Part shown: piece after piece, positions 36,001 through 43,875 of the stretch
Layout: each line of letters starts with the position of its first letter
Numbering within the stretch: position 1 is the stretch's first letter
Assembly (NCBI GenBank): GCA_028284265.1
Contig: JANQRZ010000018.1
Coordinates: 124,001 to 188,000, forward strand
Direction of reading: 5' to 3'
Origin: Rhodothermales bacterium
GTDB taxonomy: Bacteria > Bacteroidota > Rhodothermia > Rhodothermales > JANQRZ01
Length of the DNA: 64,000 nucleotides
Made by a program: the position numbers and the translations under genes
Notes under the pieces: model-generated
The model's database searches: none
The model's input: the letters and a program-made list of their open reading frames with translations, nothing else
Told to the model about the DNA's origin: nothing

Positions 36001-38232
36001 CAGCACTCGTTCAGCCACCGGCGCAACTTCGAGTTGCAGTACAACCCGTTCCAGTTCCTCAACCTCGGGTACCGCTCCGACGTGCGCCAAAGCCTCAACA
36101 GCGCCGGGGCCGACGAGACCTTCGCCACCCTCATTCAGGACTACCGGAACGGCGATGTCAACAACTTCCGCGTGCTCGACCTGAGTCGGGAGGAAGTCTT
36201 ACAGCAAGAGTTCGGCGGGCTTGCCGCGCCCCCGGACTCCGTCTCGCTCTTCCCCGTGAGTCGGCTCGATGTGATCCCGGCCACCCAAGTCTTCGGCGAT
36301 GTCATCAGCGGCGAGCGCAGCATCCTCACCGACGACTTTAACCAGAACACGACCGCCACCGTACAGTCGCCGATTGACCGGGTGGAAGCACTCGACTGGC
36401 TCCGGCTCCAGCCGCTGACCTATTCGAGCAGCTTCACCTGGCGGTTCACGCCCCTGCCCGGCGTGGACCCCCGCCTGCGCGCCGACACCGTCACGGTGGC
36501 GTCTGTGGCGAACCAAGCGTCGCTGCGCGGCGGCCTCAGCATCCGCTTCGGCGAGTTGTTTGAGAAGATCGGCCCCTACCGGCGACTGCGCGAAAGCCAA
36601 GAGGACGCCACCCGGGACCGGCAGACACGGAAGCAGGAGTTCGACCGGGCGCTTCAGGACTACCGGAACGCACAGGACCGGGTAGACATCGCTGAGAATG
36701 AACTGCGCGAGACGGAGGAGGCCCTGCTGGCCGAGGCAGACTCGGTGGTACTCGACTCCGTGGCAGTGGCAACCAATGAGCAGCGGCTCGCCACACTCCG
36801 CGAGAACCTCGCCAGCGCACAGGCCGCCGCTGACACTATCGCACGCCCCAGCCCACAACTTCCCATCCCCAACCCCCTTGACCTGCTGCGGCGCGGCTTC
36901 CTCGCCGTGACCGGCCCGCGAGACTTCACCTTCACCTACAACGGATCGTCCGGCGGTAGCTCGCAGGGCGTCCGCGATCCCGGCTATAGCTTCATCGACG
37001 GCCTCACCGGCGACGGCCCCGGTCTCGGCTACCGGCTCGGCTTCGACCGCCGCATCGGGGCTACCGAGCGCGACCGCTTCTTCGGCGACTCGCTCTCCAC
37101 GATCCAGGTACAGGACGACCTTCGCGACGATCACCAGTTCGGAGCACGTACCTCGCTTGAGTTCAGCCAAGCACTTCGCGTGGACCTGACGTGGGACCTC
37201 GGTTTGGACCGCCAGCAGACCTTCGCCTTCTCACGCGACAACCTCGGCAACCCGACCATCACCGAGCGCGGTGGTGGCAATGCTACGGTGCTTTCTCTCG
37301 GCGGCAGCTACGAGGACTTCTTCAACCTCCACCGCCAGCGGTACAGCGCCGCCGTCAACACCGACACCATCGCCGGGCCGGACGTGTCCGGGGACCTGCT
37401 GACCAACAACGCAGTCGTGGAAGACTTCCGCAGTGCGTTCGTGACGGGGCTAGGCTCGGTCGGGCGCGGTGGCTTCAACGTACTCCCGCTACCCAACTGG
37501 ACCGTCACCTATACTGGCATTGCCAACTTCCCGATCATCCGCGCCCTGACCCAATCAGCGACGCTGCGGCACGGCTATTCGGCGACCTACGATGTGGGCT
37601 TCCTCTCGAACCCGCAGGAGGGAACACTCAACGAGGAACGGCTCTCTCTGACCGATGCCAACGGCGTAACGAACACCGTCCGCTTCCTCTCGAACGCACC
37701 CTTCCTTGAAGCCAACTCTGTACGGGTGAGCGAACGCTTCCAGCCACTCATAGGTCTCAACCTCGGGTTTAAGGGCGGCTTCCAGACAGATTGGACGTGG
37801 AGTTCCAGCGAGAGCTACGCCCTCTCACCCGCCTCCGCCGAGGTCAATCAGACGCAGACGAAAGAGTTTTCGCTCCGGGTGAGCTTCAACAAGACCGGAC
37901 TGCGGCTGCCGTTCCTCCGGCGGCGGCGACTCAACAACAACCTGCGTCTCAGCCTCATCCTCTCCCGCGCCGACAACCTCACGCGCCGCTTTGAGCTTCG
38001 CTCGGACTTGGAGCAGGACATCTCGAACATTCGCACCGAGACCTTCCTCAACCCGCAGGGCGAGGTCACGACGCGCCTGTCCGTCGAGCCGCAGCTTACC
38101 TACACGCTCTCGAACCAGGTGACGGCTACGGCGTTTGTGCGCTACAACAAGTTCGACAGCGAGGGCAGTCGCAATCCTTCGACGACGACGCTAAACGGCG
38201 GCTTCACCTTCCGTGTGTCGTTCTCGAACTAG
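30076..38232 (+). CDS. sprA: SprA/Sov: giant outer-membrane translocon of the type IX secretion system
   Basis: A protein of about 2718 residues from the ATG at 30076 (a GTG two codons earlier is possible), longer than the usual 2300-2500. An N-terminal signal/anchor (LLLTFVGGVVLVGLCLLTA) precedes hundreds of residues of alternating aromatic/polar beta strands. Conserved SprA stretches include GSNEVDLRVNGQANVDVGF, DKLQINVNYDTQNDFDFQN, YIDDFEGTENSFSLLQPG and the terminal FRVSFSN barrel strand. The family forms a 36-strand pore that exports CTD-bearing cargo with help of PorV. A charged coiled-coil-like stretch at about 2170-2260 (RTRKQEFDRALQDYRNAQDR and onward) interrupts the barrel pattern. 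At least two CTD proteins and a PorV-like protein are encoded in the same window. Confidence 0.93.
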   Translation: MPRSTRLPEGRALLLTFVGGVVLVGLCLLTAYDPSEAAPGARGDLDRTSLFRRAVLTSPPSPSDLRDRRSFITRRDTDTTAIDPFDFFEDDAPLVDPFEVDSLIEGDSLLTDSLAILTDTTEALPDTGFAARLLPPFRRDQYSASILPRRRRPLGAGLGTYWQQRVELDSTSSDYTITERVGENDVRVPVRLGLDAYREQRLRFGLEENYRELAAQRARQQQRRGDLSLINIDIPGGRNSAFAGIFGSNEVDLRVNGQANVDVGFAYRQNEQQEAATGQGGRIDPDFGQELGLGITGTIGDKLQINVNYDTQNDFDFQNQVKLTYTGYEDEILQRIEAGNVFLQTPSDLIRGGQRLFGIRTDLQVGGLGVTVVASQQDAESDELTIEGGSQTTTFTKRPTEYENNANFYLGYYFHNRWDAAHANPPNIVLGPGFNQLLDIEVYLFEQSNLNNTGNDDGLVRAVALVDLAEPQGVLAGGQAYLADPNGGDFSNTNAFEVLAPGIGQYTPQDLEDLREDTEGNIDIADRFGLTNADFFASSYRRLRDGQDYSWNPLLGTLNLKRSLQAQEALAVAYRYQTATGEVIEVGDFGEGTGGNQDDPPIILKLLRGPNPLPENASWDLTMRNIYRVGGSSFNATDFELQVLYNPGGITSQRTLPGVDIGQPSQTLLQTLGLDRVNQDGARTPDDLFDFLQQYTVDSGNGRVIFPYRQPFGEHLERVLRGQFAELGQPVSVAFQGLSEDEAVDEFVFDELYTQKPENAARVTDKNVYNISGEFRGSVQEIYDLGFAPVENSVQVRSGGIELVEGSDYNVDYVTGTVTITNPTYLTSGRDVSISFERNQFVAIQRKTLLGLRADYTFNDRFGIGATWMRLSEKPLIDKFRLGEEPIANSIWGFDAAYAAEPRWMTRLVDALPLIQTRAPSSFEFKGEFAQLNPGHPETFAFEQSRSDLQEINRDFKEDEQNGSISYIDDFEGTENSFSLLQPGAWRLAAAPEGNDDTPGAGPLGAQTYLSDLPGEDAITSPLLRTSWRGRFAWYTILAATYENDELQPLANNPATGRVLINEVFPDRDLESGTPPNLPTLDLYMDPAQRGPYNYNAALGTRFVENPQDVWGGMTQRLPEGYTDFDARNNIEFVEFIFAPFGGKNGDQAIDPNARLYVDLGQTSEDVIPNRQYNNEDGLLSVTNEDAWGRPSGGQQDGIVNINDQTRRTEDLGLDGIPSQIAASAAADNGTPYSVPTEAEKFAPFLDSLALTADAGSPLVALAQLDPSADDYHSFQESGFFNNSALFPGGATLQERFSYLFPGLELNSLEAQRQIAESGAPGNSRFPDSEDLNLNLSLDQAERFFRYEVPLSPDLVDVPCAEGQTTGCNPFYVTTILNEDIQGAREWYLIRIPVRSDLKDAVGGIQDFSLIETIRVWTQGHTDAATLRFATLDLVGSQWLKSDQVGFDTPPILTDEPGMPSTTQSFIATINTEENPDQYAIPNGAVRSFTRDPTSSRPIQSREQALVLRVDDLGDGQARAIFKPYTNRLDLTKYSNLRTFIHGEGFEREDSVRVFLRLGSNETQDYYEIEQPVYPYEIPEGMSIRDVDSGADSLWQTNVPVATGSGTEFIDLNSINIEFDAFNKLKLERDQAVDANNPVSLDSVYTAQSIPLDFAPPGAVIRIRGNPSVKDVSNIVLGVRNGRDKFARPLNVEMWYNELRVSGFDEQPGWSAYARTTVRLADFIDVNARYDQQTDGFGDLGSGLGTRTFEDSWGYSVTTNVNVHKFLPERYGWRIPVNVSVQRDVSTPRFSPSRGDITVAQEIAQIEESNALTPEEKDQEIREIKAGAETVSTSRVIRVPISKTGSRSPWLRYTLDGLSLTYSNTLRTQRTPAQQFNDTDQWSGTVAYRLAVPRPKTVRPFWFLGELPLVGVLGGLRLNVLPQSVRLSADASRSVNANQDRPRRGSFNTITDSLDRAARIAVERARPDFIYPIREQHSFSHRRNFELQYNPFQFLNLGYRSDVRQSLNSAGADETFATLIQDYRNGDVNNFRVLDLSREEVLQQEFGGLAAPPDSVSLFPVSRLDVIPATQVFGDVISGERSILTDDFNQNTTATVQSPIDRVEALDWLRLQPLTYSSSFTWRFTPLPGVDPRLRADTVTVASVANQASLRGGLSIRFGELFEKIGPYRRLRESQEDATRDRQTRKQEFDRALQDYRNAQDRVDIAENELRETEEALLAEADSVVLDSVAVATNEQRLATLRENLASAQAAADTIARPSPQLPIPNPLDLLRRGFLAVTGPRDFTFTYNGSSGGSSQGVRDPGYSFIDGLTGDGPGLGYRLGFDRRIGATERDRFFGDSLSTIQVQDDLRDDHQFGARTSLEFSQALRVDLTWDLGLDRQQTFAFSRDNLGNPTITERGGGNATVLSLGGSYEDFFNLHRQRYSAAVNTDTIAGPDVSGDLLTNNAVVEDFRSAFVTGLGSVGRGGFNVLPLPNWTVTYTGIANFPIIRALTQSATLRHGYSATYDVGFLSNPQEGTLNEERLSLTDANGVTNTVRFLSNAPFLEANSVRVSERFQPLIGLNLGFKGGFQTDWTWSSSESYALSPASAEVNQTQTKEFSLRVSFNKTGLRLPFLRRRRLNNNLRLSLILSRADNLTRRFELRSDLEQDISNIRTETFLNPQGEVTTRLSVEPQLTYTLSNQVTATAFVRYNKFDSEGSRNPSTTTLNGGFTFRVSFSN

Positions 38233-38260
38233 AGCGCACTGCCTCCCGATAAGTACCGCC

Positions 38261-38680
38261 GTGGCAACCGAGATCATCCATCTTGACACGCATAGGGCAA
38301 GGCTGCTCGACAACGTGGCAGATGATGTATTCGATGAACAGGTCGATGCCCAAAGACTAGCCGCTTATCTGGATTCGTCAGACCATCTCATGGTCGTTGC
38401 CCTATCCAAAGAGAGAGTCGTCGGGCAGACGCTGGCTGTGATCCACCGTCATCCTGACAAGCCGACGGAGCTTTACATCGACGACCTCGGTGTGGCACCG
38501 GCTTTCCAGCGACAGGGAATCGCAACACGGATGCTCGACAAGGCCAGGCAACTCGGCATCGAGCGAGGGTGCGAAGAGGTCTGGGTAGCTACGGAGCCTG
38601 ACAATGAAGCAGCTCGGGCTGTCTATTCCTCCCTAGGGCTTGCCGAACGGAGCGCGGTCGTTTTCGAGGGCAACTTATGA
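38261..38680 (+). CDS. GNAT acetyltransferase, resembling AAC(3)-I
   Basis: A 139-residue protein from the GTG at 38261; upstream codons overlap sprA in another frame. The acetyl-CoA loop is [15 protein letters not shown] near 80-94. [20 protein letters not shown] near the N terminus and YIDDLGVAP resemble aminoglycoside 3-N-acetyltransferase I relatives. Antibiotic acetylation is only one possibility. Codon use is less GC-rich than in the flanking genes. Its stop overlaps the lipB start (ATGA). Confidence 0.78.
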   Translation: MATEIIHLDTHRARLLDNVADDVFDEQVDAQRLAAYLDSSDHLMVVALSKERVVGQTLAVIHRHPDKPTELYIDDLGVAPAFQRQGIATRMLDKARQLGIERGCEEVWVATEPDNEAARAVYSSLGLAERSAVVFEGNL

Positions 38681-39432
38681 GCACCCAGCCTGTTGCCGTC
38701 TGCCACCTCGGTCGGGTCGACTATGAGACGACGTGGGATCTCCAGCGCCGGATTCAGCAGCGTCTGATCGCGGCCAAACGTGCCGAGCCGACGGAGACGT
38801 TGCCGCACGTCCTCCTGCTCGTCGAGCACCCGCATGTCTTCACTCTCGGCAAGAGCGGCGACCGGGCGAACCTCCTCGCCGATGAGGCAGTGCTGGCGCG
38901 GCGCGAGGCCGAGTTCGTCCACGTAGACCGAGGCGGCGACATCACCTACCACGGCCCCGGTCAACTCGTCGCCTACCCAATCTTCGACCTCGACCGATTC
39001 TTTACGGATATCCACCGCTACCTCCGCACGCTCGAAGAAGCGGTCATCCAGACCTGCGCCGACTACGACCTCATCGCCGGACGCGTGGCGGGCCGAACCG
39101 GAGTATGGATCGATGCAGGCACCTCACAGGAGCGCAAGGTCTGCGCCTTCGGCGTCCGATGCAGCCGGTGGGTGACGATGCATGGCCTCGCGCTCAACCT
39201 CAACACCGATCTCTCGTACTTCAGCCACATCGTCCCGTGCGGGATCGCCGACCGGGGCGTCACCTCGCTCGCCCACGAACTTGGTCACCCCGTGAATGAA
39301 GAGGAGGCGACAGGCCGCTTGGTCGGACATCTCATGGATGCATTCGGGCTGGCTATGACCTCCTACGTCGGTGATGAGGTGCATCGCTTTTTCGAGAGCT
39401 TGGGCGTAACCTCGGGCGCGGCGGCGGTGTAA
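38677..39432 (+). CDS. lipB: Lipoyl(octanoyl) transferase
   Basis: A 251-residue LipB. The diagnostic [17 protein letters not shown] lies at about 85-101, Lys154 in KVCAFGVR, and the thioester-forming Cys188 in HIVPCGI. It moves octanoyl groups from acyl carrier protein to lipoyl domains of 2-oxoacid dehydrogenases and the glycine cleavage system. The lysine is followed by VCAFG where IAAIG is commoner. The gene starts within the stop codon of the GNAT gene, suggesting coupling. No lipA is in the window. Confidence 0.95.
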   Translation: MSTQPVAVCHLGRVDYETTWDLQRRIQQRLIAAKRAEPTETLPHVLLLVEHPHVFTLGKSGDRANLLADEAVLARREAEFVHVDRGGDITYHGPGQLVAYPIFDLDRFFTDIHRYLRTLEEAVIQTCADYDLIAGRVAGRTGVWIDAGTSQERKVCAFGVRCSRWVTMHGLALNLNTDLSYFSHIVPCGIADRGVTSLAHELGHPVNEEEATGRLVGHLMDAFGLAMTSYVGDEVHRFFESLGVTSGAAAV

Positions 39433-39481
39433 AATCTCTGTGCTCGCCGATTTCCGCTAGGCAAGCGGCCCCGGTTCGCCC

Positions 39482-39489
39482 TACCTTTC
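39482..39489 (+). promoter_or_regulatory. Possible -7 box upstream of the acidic hypothetical gene
   Basis: TACCTTTC lies 26 bp before the ATG at 39515, in an 82-bp gap after lipB. It fits the TA(T/C)CTT(T/G) form of other candidates in the window but has no clear TTG partner. Confidence 0.25.
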
Positions 39490-39514
39490 AGCCTTCACCT
39501 ACTGCCTATCCCCC

Positions 39515-39868
39515 ATGGCTTTCAGCATCGAACACTTCGCCCGCCAGCTTCTCATCGAAGCCCTCTTCTATGACGAGGAGTACGTCGCCCTCGGCAATGT
39601 CAGCCTGATCGACGGGGCCAATCAGAAAGAACTCTACCTCGCCTCGTTCGACCCCGAGCGTGACATCTTCCTGATCGAAGAGGCCGTCGAGTGGGAAGAC
39701 CTCGATGCCGACGAAGACGGCGAGATCGATTATGCCCTCGCGGTGGATGGCAAGGAATACGGGACCTACGAGACACCCGAAGACGCCGCCGACGCGCTGC
39801 TCGGCCTCGCCCGCGACCACAACCTCGTCCCGAGCTTCATGCTCCTCTTCGACGAGGAGACCGCGTAG
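39515..39868 (+). CDS. Acidic hypothetical protein
   Basis: A 117-residue, strongly acidic soluble protein (MAFSIEHFARQLLIEALFYD, then DLDADEDGEIDYALAVDGKE). It has alternating strand and helix patterns and no signal peptide. The DADEDGEID stretch could be a calcium-loop mimic but also occurs in plain acidic proteins. I do not recognise the family. The last 32 bp overlap the convergent DUF423 gene. Confidence 0.65.
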   Translation: MAFSIEHFARQLLIEALFYDEEYVALGNVSLIDGANQKELYLASFDPERDIFLIEEAVEWEDLDADEDGEIDYALAVDGKEYGTYETPEDAADALLGLARDHNLVPSFMLLFDEETA

Positions 39869-40235
39869 CCACCCCCCAGGCCAGCAGGCCCCACCCCGCG
39901 ATGAACGCGACACCGCCGATCGGCGTGATGGCCCCTAAGCCCGGTGTGTCGGTGAGTACGAGTGCGTAGAGGCTGCCGGAGAACAGCACGGTCCCAGCGA
40001 GGAACAACCACCCGGCTCTCCGAAGCCACCGGCTCGCGCTCCGCTCGATTAGTAGTCCAACGATGAACAGCGCCAGCGCGTGGACCACCTGGTAGCGTGC
40101 TGCGGTGTCGAACGTCGCCAGCCGCTCGGGCGGCACCATGTCGGTGAGGGCGTGCGCGCCGAAGGCTCCGGCTGCCACGGACAGCCCCGCTGAAATCGCT
40201 CCGGCGATGAGAAACAGGCGAGCAGTCCCGTCCAC
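39837..40235 (-). CDS. DUF423 family small membrane protein (YgdD-like)
   Basis: A 132-residue protein with four hydrophobic helices (about 5-24, 45-65, 72-92, 98-120). The family signature near the N terminus is SVAAGAFGAHAL, followed by FDTAARYQVVHALAL. DUF423 proteins are inner-membrane proteins of unknown function. The gene is the last of a minus-strand run with the lipoprotein and rsfS genes (2-bp gap upstream). Confidence 0.88.
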   Translation of the reverse strand: MDGTARLFLIAGAISAGLSVAAGAFGAHALTDMVPPERLATFDTAARYQVVHALALFIVGLLIERSASRWLRRAGWLFLAGTVLFSGSLYALVLTDTPGLGAITPIGGVAFIAGWGLLAWGVATRSPRRRGA

Positions 40236-40237
40236 GA

Positions 40238-40729
40238 CTACGACCCGTCGCGGGATGGCTGCACGGTGAACGGTTCGATGGTGTCGTTCAGTTTGAGCGT
40301 GTAATCGCCCGGTGCCAGCGCGCCTGTAAGCGTATAGTAGAACCGGTAGGGCCGCACCACTTGCGTGCAGACGGCCCCTTTCGGTCGGCGCATCTCGAAG
40401 ACGACCTCAATGAGATTGCCGCGGCGCTCTTGCCGGAGATCGTGCAGCACAGTACAGCCATCGGGAAGCGCGCCCTTGATAAACAACTCGACGGGCCGAC
40501 GCCCATCTTCTACTGGCCCCGTGCGGACCTCGATCTCGCTGAAATAGGCCGGGTAGTAGAAATACTCCTGCGCGGAGTCTGGCGGCGCGAGGAGCATCGT
40601 CTCGCGGTTCTCATCCTCCTCAGTGCGCGAACCAAACCCGGCATCGTCCTCTGTCACCTCGGACGAGCCGCTACACGCGCCGAGACTCACGAGCAGAACC
40701 AGACCGAGGAGCCACGCGCACGTCCTCAT
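40238..40729 (-). CDS. Lipoprotein of unknown function
   Basis: A 163-residue lipoprotein from the ATG at 40729, with signal MRTCAWLLGLVLLVSLGAC and the lipobox cysteine at 19. The mature part is beta-rich (EIEVRTGPVEDGRRPVELFI, CTVLHDLRQERRGNLIEVVF, PGDYTLKLND). It may have a GW- or immunoglobulin-like sandwich with two cysteines (in DGCTV and AVCTQ) that could pair. The start overlaps the rsfS stop by 4 bases. No family is recognised. Confidence 0.75.
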   Translation of the reverse strand: MRTCAWLLGLVLLVSLGACSGSSEVTEDDAGFGSRTEEDENRETMLLAPPDSAQEYFYYPAYFSEIEVRTGPVEDGRRPVELFIKGALPDGCTVLHDLRQERRGNLIEVVFEMRRPKGAVCTQVVRPYRFYYTLTGALAPGDYTLKLNDTIEPFTVQPSRDGS

Positions 40730-41151
40730 CCCTCGTCCTCCAAAAGCGCGACTGTCTCGGCATCGTCCGCGACGTGCTCGATGGGAGCGTCGCCCCACAG
40801 GCGTTCGAGGTCGTAGTAGGCACGCCGCTCACGGTCGAAGACATGGGCAACGACGTTGACATAATCGAGCACAACCCACTGGTTGTGCTGGGTACCTTCG
40901 CGCTTCCACGGGCGTTCTCCGGCCTCCTTGAGCTGCTCGCGCACCGCATCGGCAATCGCCTTCACTTGGAGGCTTGACTCGCCCGTACCGATGACGAAAT
41001 AGTCCGTCACGCCGGACACCTCGCGCACGTCGATCACCGTGACATCGACCGCCTTCTTGCTCTGCATCGCCTCGACGGCGAGCGCCGCAAGGTCACGAGC
41101 GGGGCGCTGTGAGGAACGTGGCGTCGAGCGAGAGGAAGACGTGGAAGTCAT
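40726..41151 (-). CDS. rsfS: Ribosomal silencing factor RsfS
   Basis: A 141-residue protein. After a Ser/Arg-rich N-terminal extension of about 18 residues, the RsfS/YbeB/Iojap fold follows: VDVTVIDVREVSGVTDYFVI near 35-54, SSLQVKAIADAVREQL, and WVVLDYVNVVAHVFDRERRA near 92-111. It binds ribosomal protein L14 and blocks subunit joining in starvation. It is the middle gene of a minus-strand run, 63 bp after the LytR_C gene. Confidence 0.93.
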   Translation of the reverse strand: MTSTSSSRSTPRSSQRPARDLAALAVEAMQSKKAVDVTVIDVREVSGVTDYFVIGTGESSLQVKAIADAVREQLKEAGERPWKREGTQHNQWVVLDYVNVVAHVFDRERRAYYDLERLWGDAPIEHVADDAETVALLEDEG

Positions 41152-41214
41152 AAGTGAGCAATTTGTGGGAGGACTATCTGGGGAACGTAGAACGGAGGGT
41201 AGAGAGGGCAGGAT

Positions 41215-41676
41215 TCACGGCAGGTCTTCGAAGGCACGAAGCGTTTCGTAGTCCCGGCCAATCACGACGGATGCATCGAGATAATAGCCATCGCCCGGCT
41301 CCGAGCGCACATAGGCGTCGTCGATACCGAGCACCGAAGCCACCCGCAGCGCTGCCTCCCGGTTCCCGACGCGGTCGATCACGAGCGAGTGTTCCTGCTC
41401 GAAATCGATGTAGTTGCCACTCCCAACCACATCGATGTGATGATCGCGGAGGAAACTGGTTGCCCGCCCTGCCACGCCCGACGCCCCGCAGCCGTTGAGG
41501 ACCTCAACTTGGATGATGTCTGCCGGTTGCCCACCCGCGTTGGCCCGACGGACTGGCTGCGTATCCGGGCTAAAGGTGCGCGTGGCGAAGGCGTAGACCA
41601 GCACGAGCACAAGCACACCCGCCACGGCGAGGCCGACGTTCAGGAAAAAACCGCTCCAGCGGCGGGCCTCAGACAT
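41215..41676 (-). CDS. LytR C-terminal domain protein, membrane-anchored
   Basis: A 153-residue protein with one N-terminal transmembrane helix (about 10-32; LNVGLAVAGVLVLVLVYAFA) and a LytR_C-type domain. The domain contains VEVLNGCGASGVAGRATSFL near 57-76, then HSLVIDRVGNREAALRVASV. The domain is usually fused to LytR-CpsA-Psr wall-polymer ligases; here it stands alone. Placement upstream of rsfS is common in Bacteroidota as far as I recall. The domain should face the periplasm. Confidence 0.8.
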   Translation of the reverse strand: MSEARRWSGFFLNVGLAVAGVLVLVLVYAFATRTFSPDTQPVRRANAGGQPADIIQVEVLNGCGASGVAGRATSFLRDHHIDVVGSGNYIDFEQEHSLVIDRVGNREAALRVASVLGIDDAYVRSEPGDGYYLDASVVIGRDYETLRAFEDLP

Positions 41677-41703
41677 ACACGCTCGGCGGGTGATAAACGC
41701 GAA

Positions 41704-41735
41704 CGCGGCACGCCCCCGTCAGGTGACGTGCCGCG
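41704..41735 (-). terminator. Hairpin terminator after the 41.8-42.3 kb envelope gene
   Basis: CGCGGCACG (41704-41712) and CGTGCCGCG (41727-41735) form a perfect 9-bp stem with a 14-nt loop in the 84-bp gap. On the minus strand it lies 26 bp after the stop of the preceding gene. The downstream sequence (TTCGCGTTTATC) is only moderately T-rich. Confidence 0.4.
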
Positions 41736-41760
41736 CCGGAATGAGAGGAGAGCAGGAGCA

Positions 41761-42324
41761 TCAGCGCGGCGAGGTTCGCCAGAAGAGGTCGTTGTAGTCA
41801 GACGCGCCGAAGCCCGCCCGGACCGACGTGCCGCCGTAGTACGGGCTGTAATAGCCGTAGGGGCTGGCGTAGCTGCCGAATGGACTCTGCTGCACGCTGA
41901 GTTGGATCATCGAGTTCTCCGTCGGACGATAGGCGATCTGCGCGTTGCGGAGGTAAATCTTGGCAGGCGTGTCGGGCGAGAACCCGAGGTTCTGCTGCAA
42001 CCCATTCGACCCGAACGGTGAATGCGCCACGCCGACATCCACGCGGGCCGCGAGTCGGTCCGTCGGCTGGAAGCGCAGGCTCGTTGTCAACACACCGAGG
42101 CCGAGGCTCTGCCCGCCGAAGCTGGAGAATGACATCTCGTAGGAGTTGCTGATCTTGAAGTGCTCGGGGTTGATCAGCGAGCCGAGTGAGAAGCCTGTCG
42201 GGGCTTCATAAACCGCCACCGGCGCGCTGCCCGCCTGCGGCAGATCAGCGCGAAGCTGGGCATGGGCAGGGGCGGCTAGATAGAGCAGGGCCGCGAGAAC
42301 GAGGACGGACGAGGCGTAGCGCAT
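41761..42324 (-). CDS. Exported hypothetical protein, probable outer-membrane beta protein
   Basis: A 187-residue protein from the ATG at 42324, chosen for the signal peptide MRYASSVLVLAALLYLAAPA with cleavage after AHA. The mature part alternates polar and hydrophobic residues in strand-length stretches (SFSSFGGQSLGLGVLTTSLR, LAARVDVGVAHSPFGS, AKIYLRNAQIAYRPTENSMI). It ends in a Tyr/Gly-rich tail (YASPYGYYSPYYGG). A small barrel or surface protein is likely. The family is not recognised. Confidence 0.72.
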   Translation of the reverse strand: MRYASSVLVLAALLYLAAPAHAQLRADLPQAGSAPVAVYEAPTGFSLGSLINPEHFKISNSYEMSFSSFGGQSLGLGVLTTSLRFQPTDRLAARVDVGVAHSPFGSNGLQQNLGFSPDTPAKIYLRNAQIAYRPTENSMIQLSVQQSPFGSYASPYGYYSPYYGGTSVRAGFGASDYNDLFWRTSPR

Positions 42325-42449
42325 CAGCGAAGCGATGGGGTTTGAAGCATGATAGAGCGTCCAGCAGGATTTGTCAATAACGAACGCTGCCCCCCTTTGT
42401 TCTGGTATGCGCCATACGAGGTGGTGCGAAAACGCTTGCCCCACCAAAC

Positions 42450-42484
42450 GCCGTAGGGGCAGGTTTGAAACCTGCCCCTACGGC
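42450..42484. repeat. 35-bp perfect palindrome 24 bp after aceA
   Basis: GCCGTAGGGGCAGGTTT and its exact complement flank one central base: two 17-base arms, with no mismatch. On the minus strand it lies 24 nt after the aceA stop and could act as a hairpin 3' end. The GTAGGGGCAGGTTT...AAACCTGCCCCTAC form recurs across unrelated bacteria in my memory, so it is probably a mobile-type repeat. Confidence 0.7.
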
Positions 42485-42507
42485 CAGTCCCTGCTAAACG
42501 GTTCGGC

Positions 42508-43824
42508 TTAGTGGAACTGCTCGGTTTCCGTCGAGCCTGCCATCGCGCAGGTCGAGGCATTGCCACCGGAGAGCACATTGCGGACAGTGTCGAAGTAGCC
42601 AGTGCCGACCTCACGCTGGTGGCGCGTCGCCGTGTAGCCCTCGATCTCGGCTGCGAACTCGGCTTCTTGAAGACGCGAGTAGGCGGCCATACCCTCGGCT
42701 TTGTAGCCTTTGGCGAGGGTAAACATGGAGTAGTTCAGCGCGTGGAACCCGGCCAGCGTGATGAACTGGAAGCTGTACCCCATCGCGCCCAGCTCGCGCT
42801 GGAACTTGGCAATCGTGGCATCATCCAGATGCTGCTTCCAGTTGAAACTCGGCGAGCAGTTGTAGGCGAGTTTCTGGTTCGGGAATTCCTTGTGCATCGC
42901 CTCGGCGAAGATGCGGGCCTGCTCCAAGTCGGGCTTGCCCGTTTCCATCCAGATCAGGTCGGCGTAGGGCGCGTAGGCGAGGCCACGGGCGATGCACGCC
43001 TCCATCCCATTCTTGACGTGGAAGAACCCCTCAGGGGTGCGACCTTCTTCGGTCTTGATGAACGGGCGGTCACGCTCGTCTACATCGCTCGTGATGAGCG
43101 TCGCGCTATCGGCGTCGGTGCGGGCGATGAGGACGGTCGGCACGTCCATCACGTCGGCGGCGAGACGCGCAGCGGTGAGGGTCTGGACGAACTGGCTCGT
43201 TGGGACGAGCACTTTGCCGCCGAGGTGGCCGCACTTTTTCTCGCTGGCAAGCTGGTCCTCGAAGTGAACGCCTGCCGCCCCAGCTTCGATCATCGCCTTC
43301 ATCAACTCATAGGCGTTGAGCGGGCCACCGAACCCCGCCTCGGCATCAGCGACGATAGGTGCCATCCAGTACGTGTCGTCGCCCTCCCCTTCCGCGTTGG
43401 CAATCTGGTCCGTGCGGAGCAGCGCGTTGTTGATCCGCTTGACGACGCTCGGGACAGAGTCCGCCGGGTAGAGGCTTTGGTCAGGGTACATCTGCCCTGC
43501 GAGGTTGGCGTCGGCGGCGACCTGCCAGCCCGAGAGGTAGATCGCCTTCAGCCCAGCCTTGACCTGCTGCACAGCCTGATTGCCGGTCAGCGCACCGAGG
43601 GCATTGACGTAGTCCTCGGTGTGGAGGAGATCCCACAGCCGGTTCGCCCCGCGCTCGGCGAGGGTGTGCTGAATCGGAAACGTGTTGCGGAGTTTGGCGA
43701 CGTCAGCCGCCGTGTAGCGCCGCTTCACATCCTGCCAGCGAGGGTCCGTAGCCCAGCGCTGGGCTAGGTCGTCCAGAGGCTGGGCGTGTCCGTTCAGGTG
43801 AAGGCCGTTCGATTCGATTTGCAT
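42508..43824 (-). CDS. aceA: Isocitrate lyase
   Basis: A 438-residue enzyme of the glyoxylate shunt, splitting isocitrate into glyoxylate and succinate. The active-site loop is [14 protein letters not shown] near 195-208 with the catalytic Cys, preceded by [11 protein letters not shown] and followed by NCSPSFNW near 318. Metal and substrate contacts [11 protein letters not shown] (near 237) and [12 protein letters not shown] (near 160) are intact. Length is typical of the short bacterial form. It follows aceB by 51 bp and likely shares its promoter and the RamB-like control. Confidence 0.96.
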   Translation of the reverse strand: MQIESNGLHLNGHAQPLDDLAQRWATDPRWQDVKRRYTAADVAKLRNTFPIQHTLAERGANRLWDLLHTEDYVNALGALTGNQAVQQVKAGLKAIYLSGWQVAADANLAGQMYPDQSLYPADSVPSVVKRINNALLRTDQIANAEGEGDDTYWMAPIVADAEAGFGGPLNAYELMKAMIEAGAAGVHFEDQLASEKKCGHLGGKVLVPTSQFVQTLTAARLAADVMDVPTVLIARTDADSATLITSDVDERDRPFIKTEEGRTPEGFFHVKNGMEACIARGLAYAPYADLIWMETGKPDLEQARIFAEAMHKEFPNQKLAYNCSPSFNWKQHLDDATIAKFQRELGAMGYSFQFITLAGFHALNYSMFTLAKGYKAEGMAAYSRLQEAEFAAEIEGYTATRHQREVGTGYFDTVRNVLSGGNASTCAMAGSTETEQFH

Positions 43825-43875
43825 GAGTCAGGAGGTCAAGGGTTCAGAAGGTCGATTACTTGCTCGGATGCCGTG

